This document shows positions 21,553 to 31,400 of a stretch of 41,565 bases of DNA, piece by piece; the stretch's first letter is position 1, and each line of letters begins with the position of its first letter. Made by a program: the position numbers and the translations under genes. The notes under the pieces were generated by a model. That model did not search any database and was not told the origin of the DNA. It was given only the letters and a program-made list of their open reading frames with translations. The stretch is from positions 1-41,565 of IMG/VR virus record IMGVR_UViG_3300045975_000079; one strand, 5' to 3'. This DNA comes from a virus.

Positions 21553-21922
21553 CGAGCGCGAAGCCGTCGTATTTCTCGGCGTGCGCCGCGCGATCGGGCA
21601 AACGCAAGTGCGCGTGGAGTATCCCGGCCGCAGGATGGAACACCTGCCGTTGCGGCTCGACGTTTGCAACCATAGCCCCTCGGGCTTCGAGTGGGGCTAT
21701 TCTGGCAGTGGCCCGGCGCAACTCGCGCTCGCCATGTTGCTAGCGCTCGGCATCGAACCGGATCGCGCCGCGCTATGGCACCAAGACGTTAAGCGCGATT
21801 TAATCGTGCGCCTGCAAACCGACGTGTGGCAACTCACCGGCGCCGCCGTGTTGTCTTCGCTGCACAACGCCGAGCAACGAGCGGAGCGGGTTTTTATGGC
21901 GAACGATCCATGGCGACAATGA
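21530..21922 (+). CDS. DUF6166-like protein, 130 residues
   Basis: ATG 21530 with AAAGGGG upstream. The stretch LPLRLDVCNHSPSGFEWGYS, GSGPAQLALAMLLALG is very characteristic of DUF6166-type phage proteins ('L.lrldl.nHSP.GFeWGYgGSGPaQLALAiL'), whose function is unknown. The N-terminus carries EAVVFLGVRRAIGQTQVRVE. Found in phage early regions and mobile elements. Confidence 0.8.
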   Translation: MTTNQTADEREAVVFLGVRRAIGQTQVRVEYPGRRMEHLPLRLDVCNHSPSGFEWGYSGSGPAQLALAMLLALGIEPDRAALWHQDVKRDLIVRLQTDVWQLTGAAVLSSLHNAEQRAERVFMANDPWRQ

Positions 21923-22068
21923 CGGGCCGCGCGTTCGCTCCGTGGATCGAGCCCGCAGAAATGCCGGAGTGGTGCCACCGGCGCCCAGGGGCGCGCATCC
22001 CCTGGGCCGGGATAGCGGGCGGCGCGGCCCTTTGGGCGGCCCTAGCTGCGCTCGTGTGGTGGTGGTGA
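21910..22068 (+). CDS. Small membrane protein, 52 residues
   Basis: ATG 21910 inside the end of the previous gene. Acidic/aromatic N-terminus (FAPWIEPAEMPEWCHRRPG) and a C-terminal membrane segment (IPWAGIAGGAALWAALAALV) ending in WWW. One-pass tail-anchored topology. Could be a small inner-membrane accessory or lysis-related protein; no family recognised. Confidence 0.6.
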   Translation: MATMTGRAFAPWIEPAEMPEWCHRRPGARIPWAGIAGGAALWAALAALVWWW

Positions 22069-22069
22069 C

Positions 22070-22351
22070 GTGGCAGTGCGGGTGCTAATCCTGGGGCTTG
22101 TGGCGGGGCCGCCGGACGGCAACGAAGGGCGGTGGCTCGTGTGGTGCGACGTGGACGCCAACCGCGGCCGGGGCGCAATCCGCACGACGGAGGACCGCGC
22201 CGACGCCGCGAGCTTTCCCGACGCGGCCGAAGCCATGCGCTACTGGAAGCGCACTAGCCACGTTCGCCCCAAGCGGCCGGACGGCAAGCCCAATCGGCCC
22301 CTGACTGCCTACACCATCGAAATCGTGCGCGATGGAACGGAGCCAATATGA
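22070..22351 (+). CDS. Hypothetical protein, 93 residues
   Basis: GTG 22070 immediately after the preceding stop. Strand-rich start (VRVLILGLVAGPP) and RWLVWCDVDANRGRGAIRTT, then a helix (DAAEAMRYWKRTSHV) and a final strand (TAYTIEIVRDG). No family recognised. ATGA overlap with the next gene. Confidence 0.65.
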   Translation: MAVRVLILGLVAGPPDGNEGRWLVWCDVDANRGRGAIRTTEDRADAASFPDAAEAMRYWKRTSHVRPKRPDGKPNRPLTAYTIEIVRDGTEPI

Positions 22352-22551
22352 ACGACCGAATTTATCGGCGCGCGCTCGCGCTCGTGTCTGAGCTTGTCAA
22401 CGAAGACCCGGAGCGCGACACCCCGGACGGGCAATTACTCGACGCCGTATCGAGCGCGATCGAGCAACACGAGCGCAGCTATTACCAATTCGTCGAGCCG
22501 TCGCCGGCCGACTTGGCGGCATTCCGCCGGGCGGTGATGCGCGGCGAGTGA
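22348..22551 (+). CDS. Small hypothetical protein, 67 residues
   Basis: ATG 22348 coupled to the previous stop. Helical, acidic (YRRALALVSELVNEDPERDT, LLDAVSSAIEQHERSYYQF). No recognised domain. It ends exactly where the convergent minus-strand structural operon ends, with no visible terminator between. Confidence 0.65.
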   Translation: MNDRIYRRALALVSELVNEDPERDTPDGQLLDAVSSAIEQHERSYYQFVEPSPADLAAFRRAVMRGE

Positions 22552-22740
22552 CTACGGCGGCGGCGAAAGCGCGGTGCACATAAGCACCAAGAGCACGCCG
22601 AACGCCACCACGACTATCGTAGCCATGAGCCGCACCGCGCGTTGCGGGCGGTCCAGCCATTTCGCGCGCTCGTCGGGGAATGCTTCCCGCGTGCTGCGCG
22701 GAAACTTGCGGGTTGTCGGTGTGTCGTCGTCTTCGTCCAT
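22552..22740 (-). CDS. Small membrane protein at the end of the structural operon, 62 residues
   Basis: ATG 22740 overlaps the tailspike stop (TGATG). Highly charged N-terminus (DEDDDTPTTRKFPRSTREAF), then one membrane segment (LMATIVVVAFGVLLVLMCTA) and a short Pro tail. The last gene of the late operon with N-in/C-out topology is where a holin or antiholin often lies, but no endolysin is beside it. Holin function is only a guess. Confidence 0.65.
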   Translation of the reverse strand: MDEDDDTPTTRKFPRSTREAFPDERAKWLDRPQRAVRLMATIVVVAFGVLLVLMCTALSPPP

Positions 22741-23789
22741 CACGCGAGCACGCCAACCGGGCCGCTTTCGTACGGCGTCACTATCGCATCGTCGCAACGA
22801 TAGTCGGGGTCGGCGTCCACTAGGTTCGCGTCAATCAGCATGCGGTCGGCATATTCGGTGCGTGCGTCAATGCCGCCGTAGTAGTCCGAAAGGATCACGT
22901 TGCGCGCCAGCGTGACGCCAACCACCGGGTAACCCTCGCGCCCGAAGATCAGTGCCGCGTAATGCCCCTTGTCGGGGTTGCCGCAATCGCGAATCAAGTT
23001 GTGCCGCACGAGCACGTTGGCCACGCCGAAAGTGTTGTAAGACGATTCGCTCGCGATGTAGAGCCCGGCGGCGTTGTGGTTGCCAATCAGCGAATTGTTT
23101 TCGTAGAGCACTCGTTCGCCGCCGACGACGGACATTGCGCGCCCGCCCCATTGATTCGTGATGATGTTGCGGCGCGCGGTTATGTCGTGGCACGGGCCGG
23201 CATCGGGGTTGCCTTCGTCGATGTAGGACACCACCGCCACGCCATCGTCGCCGCAGTGGTCGGCGTGGTTGTCTTCGATGGTGACGTAAGCGGCGCCGTC
23301 CGTCACATGGATGGAATCGGCCAACGTCTCACGGATGCGATTGCCGATGATGCGCCCGTGACTCGCTCCCAAGCCGACGTGCAAGCCCGCGCCGATGCCT
23401 TGATCGATCAGATTGCGCGACACGAGAAAATCGGTAGCGGCATCGCGGACCACTATGCGCTTGCCTTCGTAGTTCGGCCACCGCATTTCGGGCTCAAGCA
23501 TTGGCCCCGTGAAGCGCAACCGGGTAACCACGCTGCCGGCGCCGATCACGTACAGTGCCGCCGCTTGCGGGTTGAGCGCATACAACACGGACGCATCCCC
23601 TTCGCCGCGCAGCGTGCAAGCGTCGCACGTCAACACCCCGTCATAAGCGCACGTGAGCCCTGCGGGGATCAACACCGGCAAGCGTTCGTCGCGGCCGGCG
23701 TCTAGCGCGCGCTGCAATCCCTCGTGATCGTCGCTGCACCCGTCACCGACGACGCCGAAGTAACGCACGTCAAGCGGAAGCGCTTTCAT
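22740..23789 (-). CDS. Right-handed beta-helix tailspike (pectate-lyase-like)
   Basis: 349 residues from ATG 23789 (overlaps the upstream stop). Repeated short strands with Asn/Gly turns: DFLVSRNLIDQGIGAGLHVG, RIIGNRIRETLADSIHVTDG, VTIEDNHADHCGDDGVAVVS, ITARRNIITNQWGGRAMSVV, NVLVRHNLIRDCGNPDKGHY are parallel beta-helix rungs. The N-terminus (RYFGVVGDGCSDDHEGLQRA) matches the 'D.t' start of pectate-lyase-like tailspikes. It probably binds and may cut a host surface polysaccharide. No catalytic residues can be assigned by eye. Confidence 0.9.
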   Translation of the reverse strand: MKALPLDVRYFGVVGDGCSDDHEGLQRALDAGRDERLPVLIPAGLTCAYDGVLTCDACTLRGEGDASVLYALNPQAAALYVIGAGSVVTRLRFTGPMLEPEMRWPNYEGKRIVVRDAATDFLVSRNLIDQGIGAGLHVGLGASHGRIIGNRIRETLADSIHVTDGAAYVTIEDNHADHCGDDGVAVVSYIDEGNPDAGPCHDITARRNIITNQWGGRAMSVVGGERVLYENNSLIGNHNAAGLYIASESSYNTFGVANVLVRHNLIRDCGNPDKGHYAALIFGREGYPVVGVTLARNVILSDYYGGIDARTEYADRMLIDANLVDADPDYRCDDAIVTPYESGPVGVLA

Positions 23790-24910
23790 ACCGGGCGAAG
23801 CGGCGACGTGCGCGGCGCTCCCACTCGACGGGTGAAGCCGCCCGATTGCTGGCGCGCGAGCGCGGCGATTTCCTCGGGCGTTTCCTTCACGATAACTTCG
23901 ATCAAGTTTTCTTGCCGCTCGGGCTCGGGCGCCGTGCCCTCTTGATAAATCAACACGATTAGCCGCCCCTGCGTCACTTGCGCGCCGCTGGCTAGGCATA
24001 GCGTCGCAAATTCCATGTAGGTCGTTTGATCGATGGGCGGCGCCGTCACTTGATAGCGCGCCCATCGCGCCGAATCGGCTTTGTCTTGGATGTAGATTTC
24101 TGAGCCCGCGTCTAGCGTCGTCATTAGGTTTTTGGTGTCCACCGAATCGGCGGTGGTGTAGTTGATCCACACGAGCGACGCGAGCGCTTGCGCAGCGTTG
24201 TTCAGACGCATTCGGCCACCGCCCGGCCCGGCGGTGACTTGCGCGTCTAGCGTCCATTCGTAGTTGATAAGCGGCACGTCGCCGACGCGCGGAACGAGCT
24301 TGCGCCGGGGAATGCTGCGCACTTGCTGCGTTACCGCCATCGTCGTCGGGTCAACGATTTGGCCGCGAAGCCGCGTGCCGGTGTCGCTCACGTTGCGCCC
24401 CATGCTCAAGCCGGCGTCGAGGTTCACGTAAACGAGTTCGCCGTATTCAGGATCAGGCGTGACACGGTGGAGCGGTACGTACATCATGGCGAACCCCTCA
24501 ACAATGGCGGGCGTCAGCACGTCCACCGGCGGTTGATATTCGGCGGCAACGCGAAGCGTCCACCAGTTAGCGCGGTGAAATTGCATCAACGACGTTTGGA
24601 TATCGCCCATGCAACGCACCGCGATCGGCATGGATTCGACGCCGGCTTGCGATGCTTCGATGCCGGCCAACGTCAGATTGAACCAGTCATAACCGAACTC
24701 GTTGAGCCAAGAAAAGAGCGGGTGCAATTGCGCGTTGCTCACCCGCCACGCCAAAGCGATTTCGGTTGGCATGCGCGCATGCAAGCGCCGCTGGCGCGAG
24801 TTGCCGGCTTCGAACGGCGTGCGAATCACTGCACTTGCGCTCGTGGCTTGGTAGCCGTCGATCCGCGAGACACACGGCAAGTCGTCGGGAAAGTCCACGT
24901 CTACGGGCAT
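23786..24910 (-). CDS. Tail protein (distal tail/minor tail-like), 374 residues
   Basis: The pattern RTPFEAGNSRQRRLHARMPT, EIALAWRVSNAQLHPLFSWL, NEFGYDWFNLTLAG, PIAVRCMGDIQTSLMQFHRA, NWWTLRVAAEYQPP is seen in minor tail proteins downstream of J-like genes. The second half has strands and a short Glu-rich helix (ENLIEVIVKETPEEIAALAR). No enzymatic motif. Lies between fibre and tailspike, so it may join the tailspike to the baseplate. Confidence 0.75.
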   Translation of the reverse strand: MPVDVDFPDDLPCVSRIDGYQATSASAVIRTPFEAGNSRQRRLHARMPTEIALAWRVSNAQLHPLFSWLNEFGYDWFNLTLAGIEASQAGVESMPIAVRCMGDIQTSLMQFHRANWWTLRVAAEYQPPVDVLTPAIVEGFAMMYVPLHRVTPDPEYGELVYVNLDAGLSMGRNVSDTGTRLRGQIVDPTTMAVTQQVRSIPRRKLVPRVGDVPLINYEWTLDAQVTAGPGGGRMRLNNAAQALASLVWINYTTADSVDTKNLMTTLDAGSEIYIQDKADSARWARYQVTAPPIDQTTYMEFATLCLASGAQVTQGRLIVLIYQEGTAPEPERQENLIEVIVKETPEEIAALARQQSGGFTRRVGAPRTSPLRPV

Positions 24911-24925
24911 TGCGCGTCCCCTCGT

Positions 24926-25405
24926 TCAATAGCATTCGTTCCAAGCGTGCAGCGTTGGCGATCCGCCGGTGGTGTTGAGTCGGTAAAACCAGTCTTCGGG
25001 AATGATGCCATTCACATACGCTTCATTGGTGCCCGTCTCAGGGGACCAAAAGCCGCCGACAGTCATCCAACCCGTCGAGCCATCCGCGCTCACTTCCAAT
25101 TGCCACGTGTTGTTGTTCCCGGTAAACGAGCCCTGCACCATCGCGGCCATTGGTGCGCCGTGCGTGTTTTCGTAGACGGTCCCTAGCGAGCGCGAAGCGG
25201 TGTTGTTATGCCACGTCGGGAATTGCTCGGTTTGTTGATACGGCAACGCCAAGAAAGTGTCGGTGCCGTTGCCTATCTTGAGCTTGGCCGAGCCATCGGC
25301 TAGCCGCTCGATAGCGATTTCGCCGTCACCGATTACCAAGTCATCAACCGCCCAATCGGCAGTGGCGCCGATCAATTGACGTTGCCTTGCAAGAATGTCA
25401 GACAT
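24926..25405 (-). CDS. Tail fibre-like protein, 159 residues
   Basis: N-terminus MSDILARQRQLIGATADWAV, IGDGEIAIERLADGSAKLKI, GNGTDTFLALPYQQ is the common 'G.GEI.ie...g.lKiGdG.t.f..LpY' motif of phage fibres that attach to the tail tip. The C-terminal half is strand-rich (TWQLEVSADGSTGWMTVGGF), probably a receptor-facing trimer. Starts 13 bases after the J-like gene. Confidence 0.85.
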   Translation of the reverse strand: MSDILARQRQLIGATADWAVDDLVIGDGEIAIERLADGSAKLKIGNGTDTFLALPYQQTEQFPTWHNNTASRSLGTVYENTHGAPMAAMVQGSFTGNNNTWQLEVSADGSTGWMTVGGFWSPETGTNEAYVNGIIPEDWFYRLNTTGGSPTLHAWNECY

Positions 25406-25417
25406 AGCGGCCCCTCT

Positions 25418-28400
25418 TCAAATGTCCGCGCTCGGATCGGACGGCGTGCCCGCTAGCACTTCGTCCGCAAACGTGCTCGACGGAATACCGGCTATCACTT
25501 CGTCGGGCGCCGATGGGTCTGCCGGCGTGCCGGCGACTATCCACGTGCCAACGTCGCCCGGCAACGTGCCGCCGCCTTGATGATCGAGCGCGCCGATATA
25601 AACGTCGGGGTTGTATGTGACGCCTTCGACGCGCACTTGCGTTTGCGTTTGCGGCGTCACCGTGACGCACACCCAATCACGCACTTCGCTTCCCATCGTG
25701 CCGAACGCGATGCGCGTTGGCTCTTGGTGGTCGCCCTTCCCGAACAGCGGGAACGGGTCAGGCTCCAACAGCAAGACGATATGGTCAGCGGCGCCGCGCT
25801 CGCATAGCACCGACTCGCTAACGCCGTTCACTTCGCTCGACAACAAGACGGCGTGCGGCTCGTCTTCCGCGTCCCAATCCAAGCCACGATCGAGGTAGAG
25901 CGTCGAAGTCGCCGGCCCTATTACCGGGTCTTCAAACGCTTCCGTTTCCGGGGTGTAGTCATCCGTATAGGCGGCTTCGGGAATCACGCTGATTTCGTCG
26001 AGCCATCCGGGGAATGCGCCGCCGCCACTCACCGACCCGGCGCTATCACCGGTCAAGAGTGCGAGCGGCGCTTGCGGCGGATAGAAATTCGCGGTGTAGA
26101 CGGGCTCGCCGATCGTAAGCCGCGGGTTGTCTATCTGGCCACTAAACGACATGGTGATACTTGCATTCGCACTGTCGGTGTAGGAACCACCGAGCCGAAG
26201 GCCGAAGTCCGCGCGCGTGGTGTCGAGCCCAATGAATGTCGATTGCGCGCCGGTGGTGACAACGAACGAGCCAGCGCATAGCGCGCCGTCCACATAGATT
26301 TTTGGGATGCCGTTTTCGATCACGAACGCCACGTGTTGCCACATGGACGATACGGAAATGTCTTGCTCGGTTTGCCATGTTGACCAATAGGTGCCGCCGG
26401 TCACGTTTTTGCTAACCGTGATGGCGAAGCGCCCATTCTCGGTGTAGCACCACCACCCGCCGCAACCGTTGCCCGTGCTCGTCGGATAAGCGTGCGTCGC
26501 AAGAATGCGCTTCGCAAACGGGTTTTGCCACACGAAGCATTCAAAGCAAAAGTCGGTGCCCGTGCCGATCACGCCTAGGTCATAGCTGGCGCTTGCCGGC
26601 GCGGATATCGTGTCGCCCGTGCCATCAAAGCTCAACGCTTGCGAAGCGAAGAAAGCATTGTTCCGCGTCATCATTGCTTCGCCGGTGACGGTGAGCGCGG
26701 CGCGCAGCGGCGATAGGTCCGTGAATGACTGTTGCCCGTGATAGCCGGCCGGGCGCATCAACAGTTTGCAAGTCGCGTCGGACAAGGGCCGCGGAGTTTC
26801 GGCGGATGCGTACCAAGGGAACGGGCGCGAAGGCGGCGTAAACGTGGCGGTGTAGCGGCACACCCCTTCGGTAATCCGCACGTTGTCGATATAGCCGCGG
26901 AACCCCTCCGATCCACCGTGGCCACCGATGTTGTAAGCCGGCGCTCCCGCTGGCGATACGCTCGACGTGGTGTTAGCGACGGACACACCGTCGAGCCAAA
27001 TGTCGATGCGGCCGGAGCCGTCGCGCGTAACCGCGACGTGATACCACGTCGTGTTGTTCGTCGTGATTGTGGCAACCGTCGTTAACGTGAGAAGCGCCGG
27101 CGAGCCCGCGGCGTTGCGCAGTAGAAAACTCAGCGTGCCGCCTAGATTCGTCTTCAACGCGATTACCGCGTTTGCCGATCCGCTTTGCGACGAGATGATG
27201 CGGCCGGCGGAATTGGTGTCGCACCTTATGTGCGCTTCCCATGTGAACGGACCCGAGCCGACGTTTTGCGCGCGCGTGGTGCCGCAGTAAGACCCGGCGC
27301 TAGAGCATTGCAAAGCCCCTAGGCTATTGAACTTCTTTTGCGTCGTTTGCTGCGATGCGCTCGACCCGGTGCAAACCGAAGGGGTCGCCGCGTAGTCTTG
27401 ACAACGCGCGCCCGATTGCGCATCGAAGACAAGCAGTAGCGCCACGCTGGCGAAGTCGGCATCAATGAACGGCGCGGTATAAACCGGGTCGTCGCTAACG
27501 TACGTGAAGCCCGTTGGCACGGTGTAAAGCGCCGACGTGCACAAATCAATCTTGCAGACACCGCCAGCGCCGGGGCTGAACGGCGTGCACGCCGGATACC
27601 AATTGCGATCGGTGATCGGTATGTGCGTTGATGACTGCGGCGTGCCGCCCGGCGGCGCAGCGGTTAGCCACGTGCCATTCTTGCCGAGCCACAACGAACC
27701 CAACGCCGCGTCAAACGCGAACATCAACCGATCGCCGGTGGTGTATGTGGCGACCGATGCGACCGACGCATTGTTGTAAGTCACTTGCCCATTGCTCGAC
27801 CATGCGACGGTGTAGTAACCGCCGCCGACGCCGGCGCCGTTGGAGCCCGAGCCGCCATTGGTGGTCATGCCGATGTGCACGAGGTTGCCACGGCTCACGC
27901 ATATGACTTCCCAATATGCCTTGCCCGTTGGGAGGCACGCCTTCGTCGCCCGCGTGAATTGCGGATGCGCCGTGCCGCTCGCATCGCCATATTGCACGCG
28001 CAACCGGTCGGCGGACATAAGCCCCGGAATGCTCGTTGTCGCCGCGTCCCATGTGAGCGCAACGATTGGCGGTGCGTCGCTCGGCGCCGCGATGCGCAGC
28101 GGCCACCCTGCGCGCGTCGTGTCGAGCCCTATGAACGACGATTGCGAGCCGTCACCGCCGACCCATTCGCCGGCGCGCTCGGTGCCATCAACGAAGATGC
28201 GCGGCACGCCGGCTTCAATCACGAACGCGAGCGCGTACCACGAGCCCGCCGCCACCACCGCCGCCGTGGTCTGCCACGTGGCCCAGTAAGCGGCGGCCGG
28301 CGCGTTGTGCGAAACCGAAATGGCGAGCTTGCCGCCGACTTCATAGATGACATAACCGCCCATCGGTGCGCCGGGGCCGCTGCCGGTGATCGTGGGCGGA

Positions 28401-31400
28401 TTCGGAAACGGGCCGCTCGCGGTGTAATCGGTGGTATAGAGCGCGCGCTTCGTGAAGCGCACTTCGTCTATGCGGCCGACCCATCCGTTATTGAAAACGG
28501 TACGGTTGCCAATGTACCAATTAGCCGGCGTGCTGGCAGTGCCGGCGCCCGGCGTCACCGCGCTTTCATGCGTCAATGCGCCGTTGACGTAGAGCCGATG
28601 CTTCGTGATGTTGATTGTGTTGCCCTTGGGCACCACGATCGCCACGGCGTACCACGTATTGAGCGCCGGTGTCCACGTGGTGATTACGTCACCGCCGCCG
28701 CGCAAGCCATAGGTAAGCCGGTTCGCCGAATCCACGGCGACGTGGAATTGCATGCTCGACACTGAATCCGTTTGAAAGACATAGCGCAACGCGGATGCGC
28801 CGCCTTCGATGCGGATTGAAAACTCGATCGTTGTTTCTTCGGTGGACGCGAACAAGCCGGCTAGGCTCGCGGTGTAGGCAATGCGCGCATTGTTGCCGGC
28901 GGCGCCACTCCAATACGCCGAGCCCGCGCCATACGCCGGCGTGGTGCCGCTGATTGCAACCGCGCCGGTGGACGTGCCGGCGATGCCGGATGGCGCGTCG
29001 GCGTCGTCGTGCGAATCGTAGTGCGCCAGAAAGACGACGGAGCTTGGCACCGCATCCACCGCGGACACCGGCACACCCTGCGCGCGGGAGAAGAGCACGC
29101 GCGGCACCGCCGCAATGGAAGTCCACCGCGCACGAAGCCGCCAAGTGTGGTTCGTGCTCGCGTCAATCGCGCCCAGGTCGTAACGGTCATCGTCGGTCGT
29201 CTCGATGTAGTCACCGATCGCGCCGAACACCATGGAAGAGCCGCCGAAGACGGATTGCGCCGTGTCAATCTGCGCGCCACCGACAACCGAAACGGGCTCG
29301 TCATATAGCGACGTGTCTACGATCGACGTAGAGCCGTCCGAGCCGTCGCCGTGCACTAGAAGCGTGGTTGCATCGGGCGGCCCGGCCGCCGCGCTTATCT
29401 CGTCAACGATGCCGACTTGCCCCCAGTGCGGCATGGCGTGTTGCATGGCGAACCGATCGCCCGGCAAGAGCAAGAGCCCCTCTAGCTCGGTATCAAACGT
29501 GATCGTTTTGCGCTGCAAGCGCTTGCGATTCCACAAGAGCCGCGCGTATTGGTTCGCCGTTGTCTCGCTCGTGCACCCGAAGAGCGACACCCCGTCCACG
29601 TCGGTTTCGTCGTCGGGATACAGCACGAAGGCGGCATCAAACGATTGTGGCTCGCGGTATTCCACGCGCACGCCGGGCGATGCGCCTACCTTGTCGAACT
29701 CGTAGGCGACGACAAGGCCACTCGTGTTCGCTTCGGTGAACATCGCCACGCGCGACGGTTTCACGGCGTCGGTTGTCACCGACAAGAGCCCGCCGAGCGG
29801 AAGCGGCGATGCGGCGACGACTTGCAGCGCCATGGCCAACGCTTCGAACACGGTGGATTTCTGAGCGAACACCGCATTAAAGCCACTGTGCGCGGCCCAT
29901 GTGTCGCGCAGCGTGGTAAGCGCCGGCAAGTCAATTTCGCTCGCCACTGGCGGCGGACGCGCGGCGCCATAGTCGGCCATGACGATATCGGCGAACGCAT
30001 CGGCGGGGTTCACCGTGGGCACAAGCTCGGCGGTTGGGTCGGCGAGTGGGCGCAACAGGCGCCGCACGCGAAAGCGAATGCGCGACGTGGCCGCCGATGC
30101 AATGCCGTTCGTGGCACGGATGCGCACCGCTACTAGCGTCGTGTTGCCATAGACGCGCCACGTCGTCGGCTTGCGGACAATCCTTAGCTTCAAGCCGAAC
30201 CACGTGCACCGATCCGACGTGGTGGCTAGGCCAGTAGACGCGGTGTCGCGGTGACACCGGACCATGTAGCGGCCGGCGGCAAGCGTCTTGCTTCGCGTGA
30301 ACCGCTGCGCCGTGGTTGATGCGGCGGTGAACGTCCACGATTGCGAAACCACCGAACCATATGGCACGCCTTGATCGGTGATCGTTTGAAACTCGGCGGT
30401 GACGGTGACGGATGCGGACGCAAGTTCGCCGGTGCCCGAGTCGGTGTTATAGAGCCCGGCCGCGAACACAAAGTCAAGCATTGCCAAGTCACCGCGCGCG
30501 CCGGGCTTGCACGCATCAAACCATCCGATCCACGGCCCTTCAATCGTCGTTGGCGTGGACGGCGGAATGACCGAGCCCGGCGGATAGGGCGGCCCGGTGT
30601 AGGCGGTGGCGACGACGATATTCCACGTGACGACGGGCACCATATCAACGCCAACGCTGGCGTAATCGCCCCAGTAGTACGTGGAGCCGATGGCTTCGCT
30701 TGGGTGCGATTGGAGCCACGCCAAATCTTGTTCGGTGTAGCCGCCCGGCGGCGGGTTGTCGGCGACCAAGCCATAGTCTTGTGAGACACAACGCCAATAG
30801 ATAGCGGGCGGATCGGAGCCCGCCGTTTCCGGCAATAGCTCTTGGTCTCCGACTTCGGGCGAAGTCACCACGTTTTCATAGATGCCGTGCGCGTCTTCTA
30901 TGCGCCCCTCTTGCATCAAGTGGTCGGCCGGGCCGAATTTGTAGTAATCGACAACGCCAACCGGAAGATTCGCGATCGTCGATTCACCGACCATCATTTC
31001 GTCGATCAGATAATCGCCCTGCCCCAACACGAGGATTTGCGCTAAATATTGGTCGTTGGCGTCGTCGAAGTAGGTGTATGGCTGCGACCCGAAGTCCGGC
31101 ACTTGCACAAATTCGCCATAGCCAACGGGGATCGGCTCACCGAGCCGCGCCGCATTCTGCGAACCGGTGATGGAATAGACGGGCGAGCTTGCCGCTTGAT
31201 CCACCAGTGCGGCCGGTTTCTTCGGCCGAAAGATGGCGGAAACGACGGTCGAGATGGCGAGCGCGATTAGCGCTTGGATAACGTAGACGCCGACTTGCGC
31301 CCACGCCGGAATCATCACCAGCGCCACATGGTCGCCGGCCACGAGTTCGCGCGCGTCGTCGCGCGGCACGCGCTCGCCGTTCACGTTGACGACTAGCACG

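Noticed and set aside
22740-24257. N-terminal extension of the tailspike frame by 156 residues
   Set aside because: The extension overlaps the 374-residue tail protein in another frame and is basic and unstructured. The ATG at 23789 overlaps the upstream stop.
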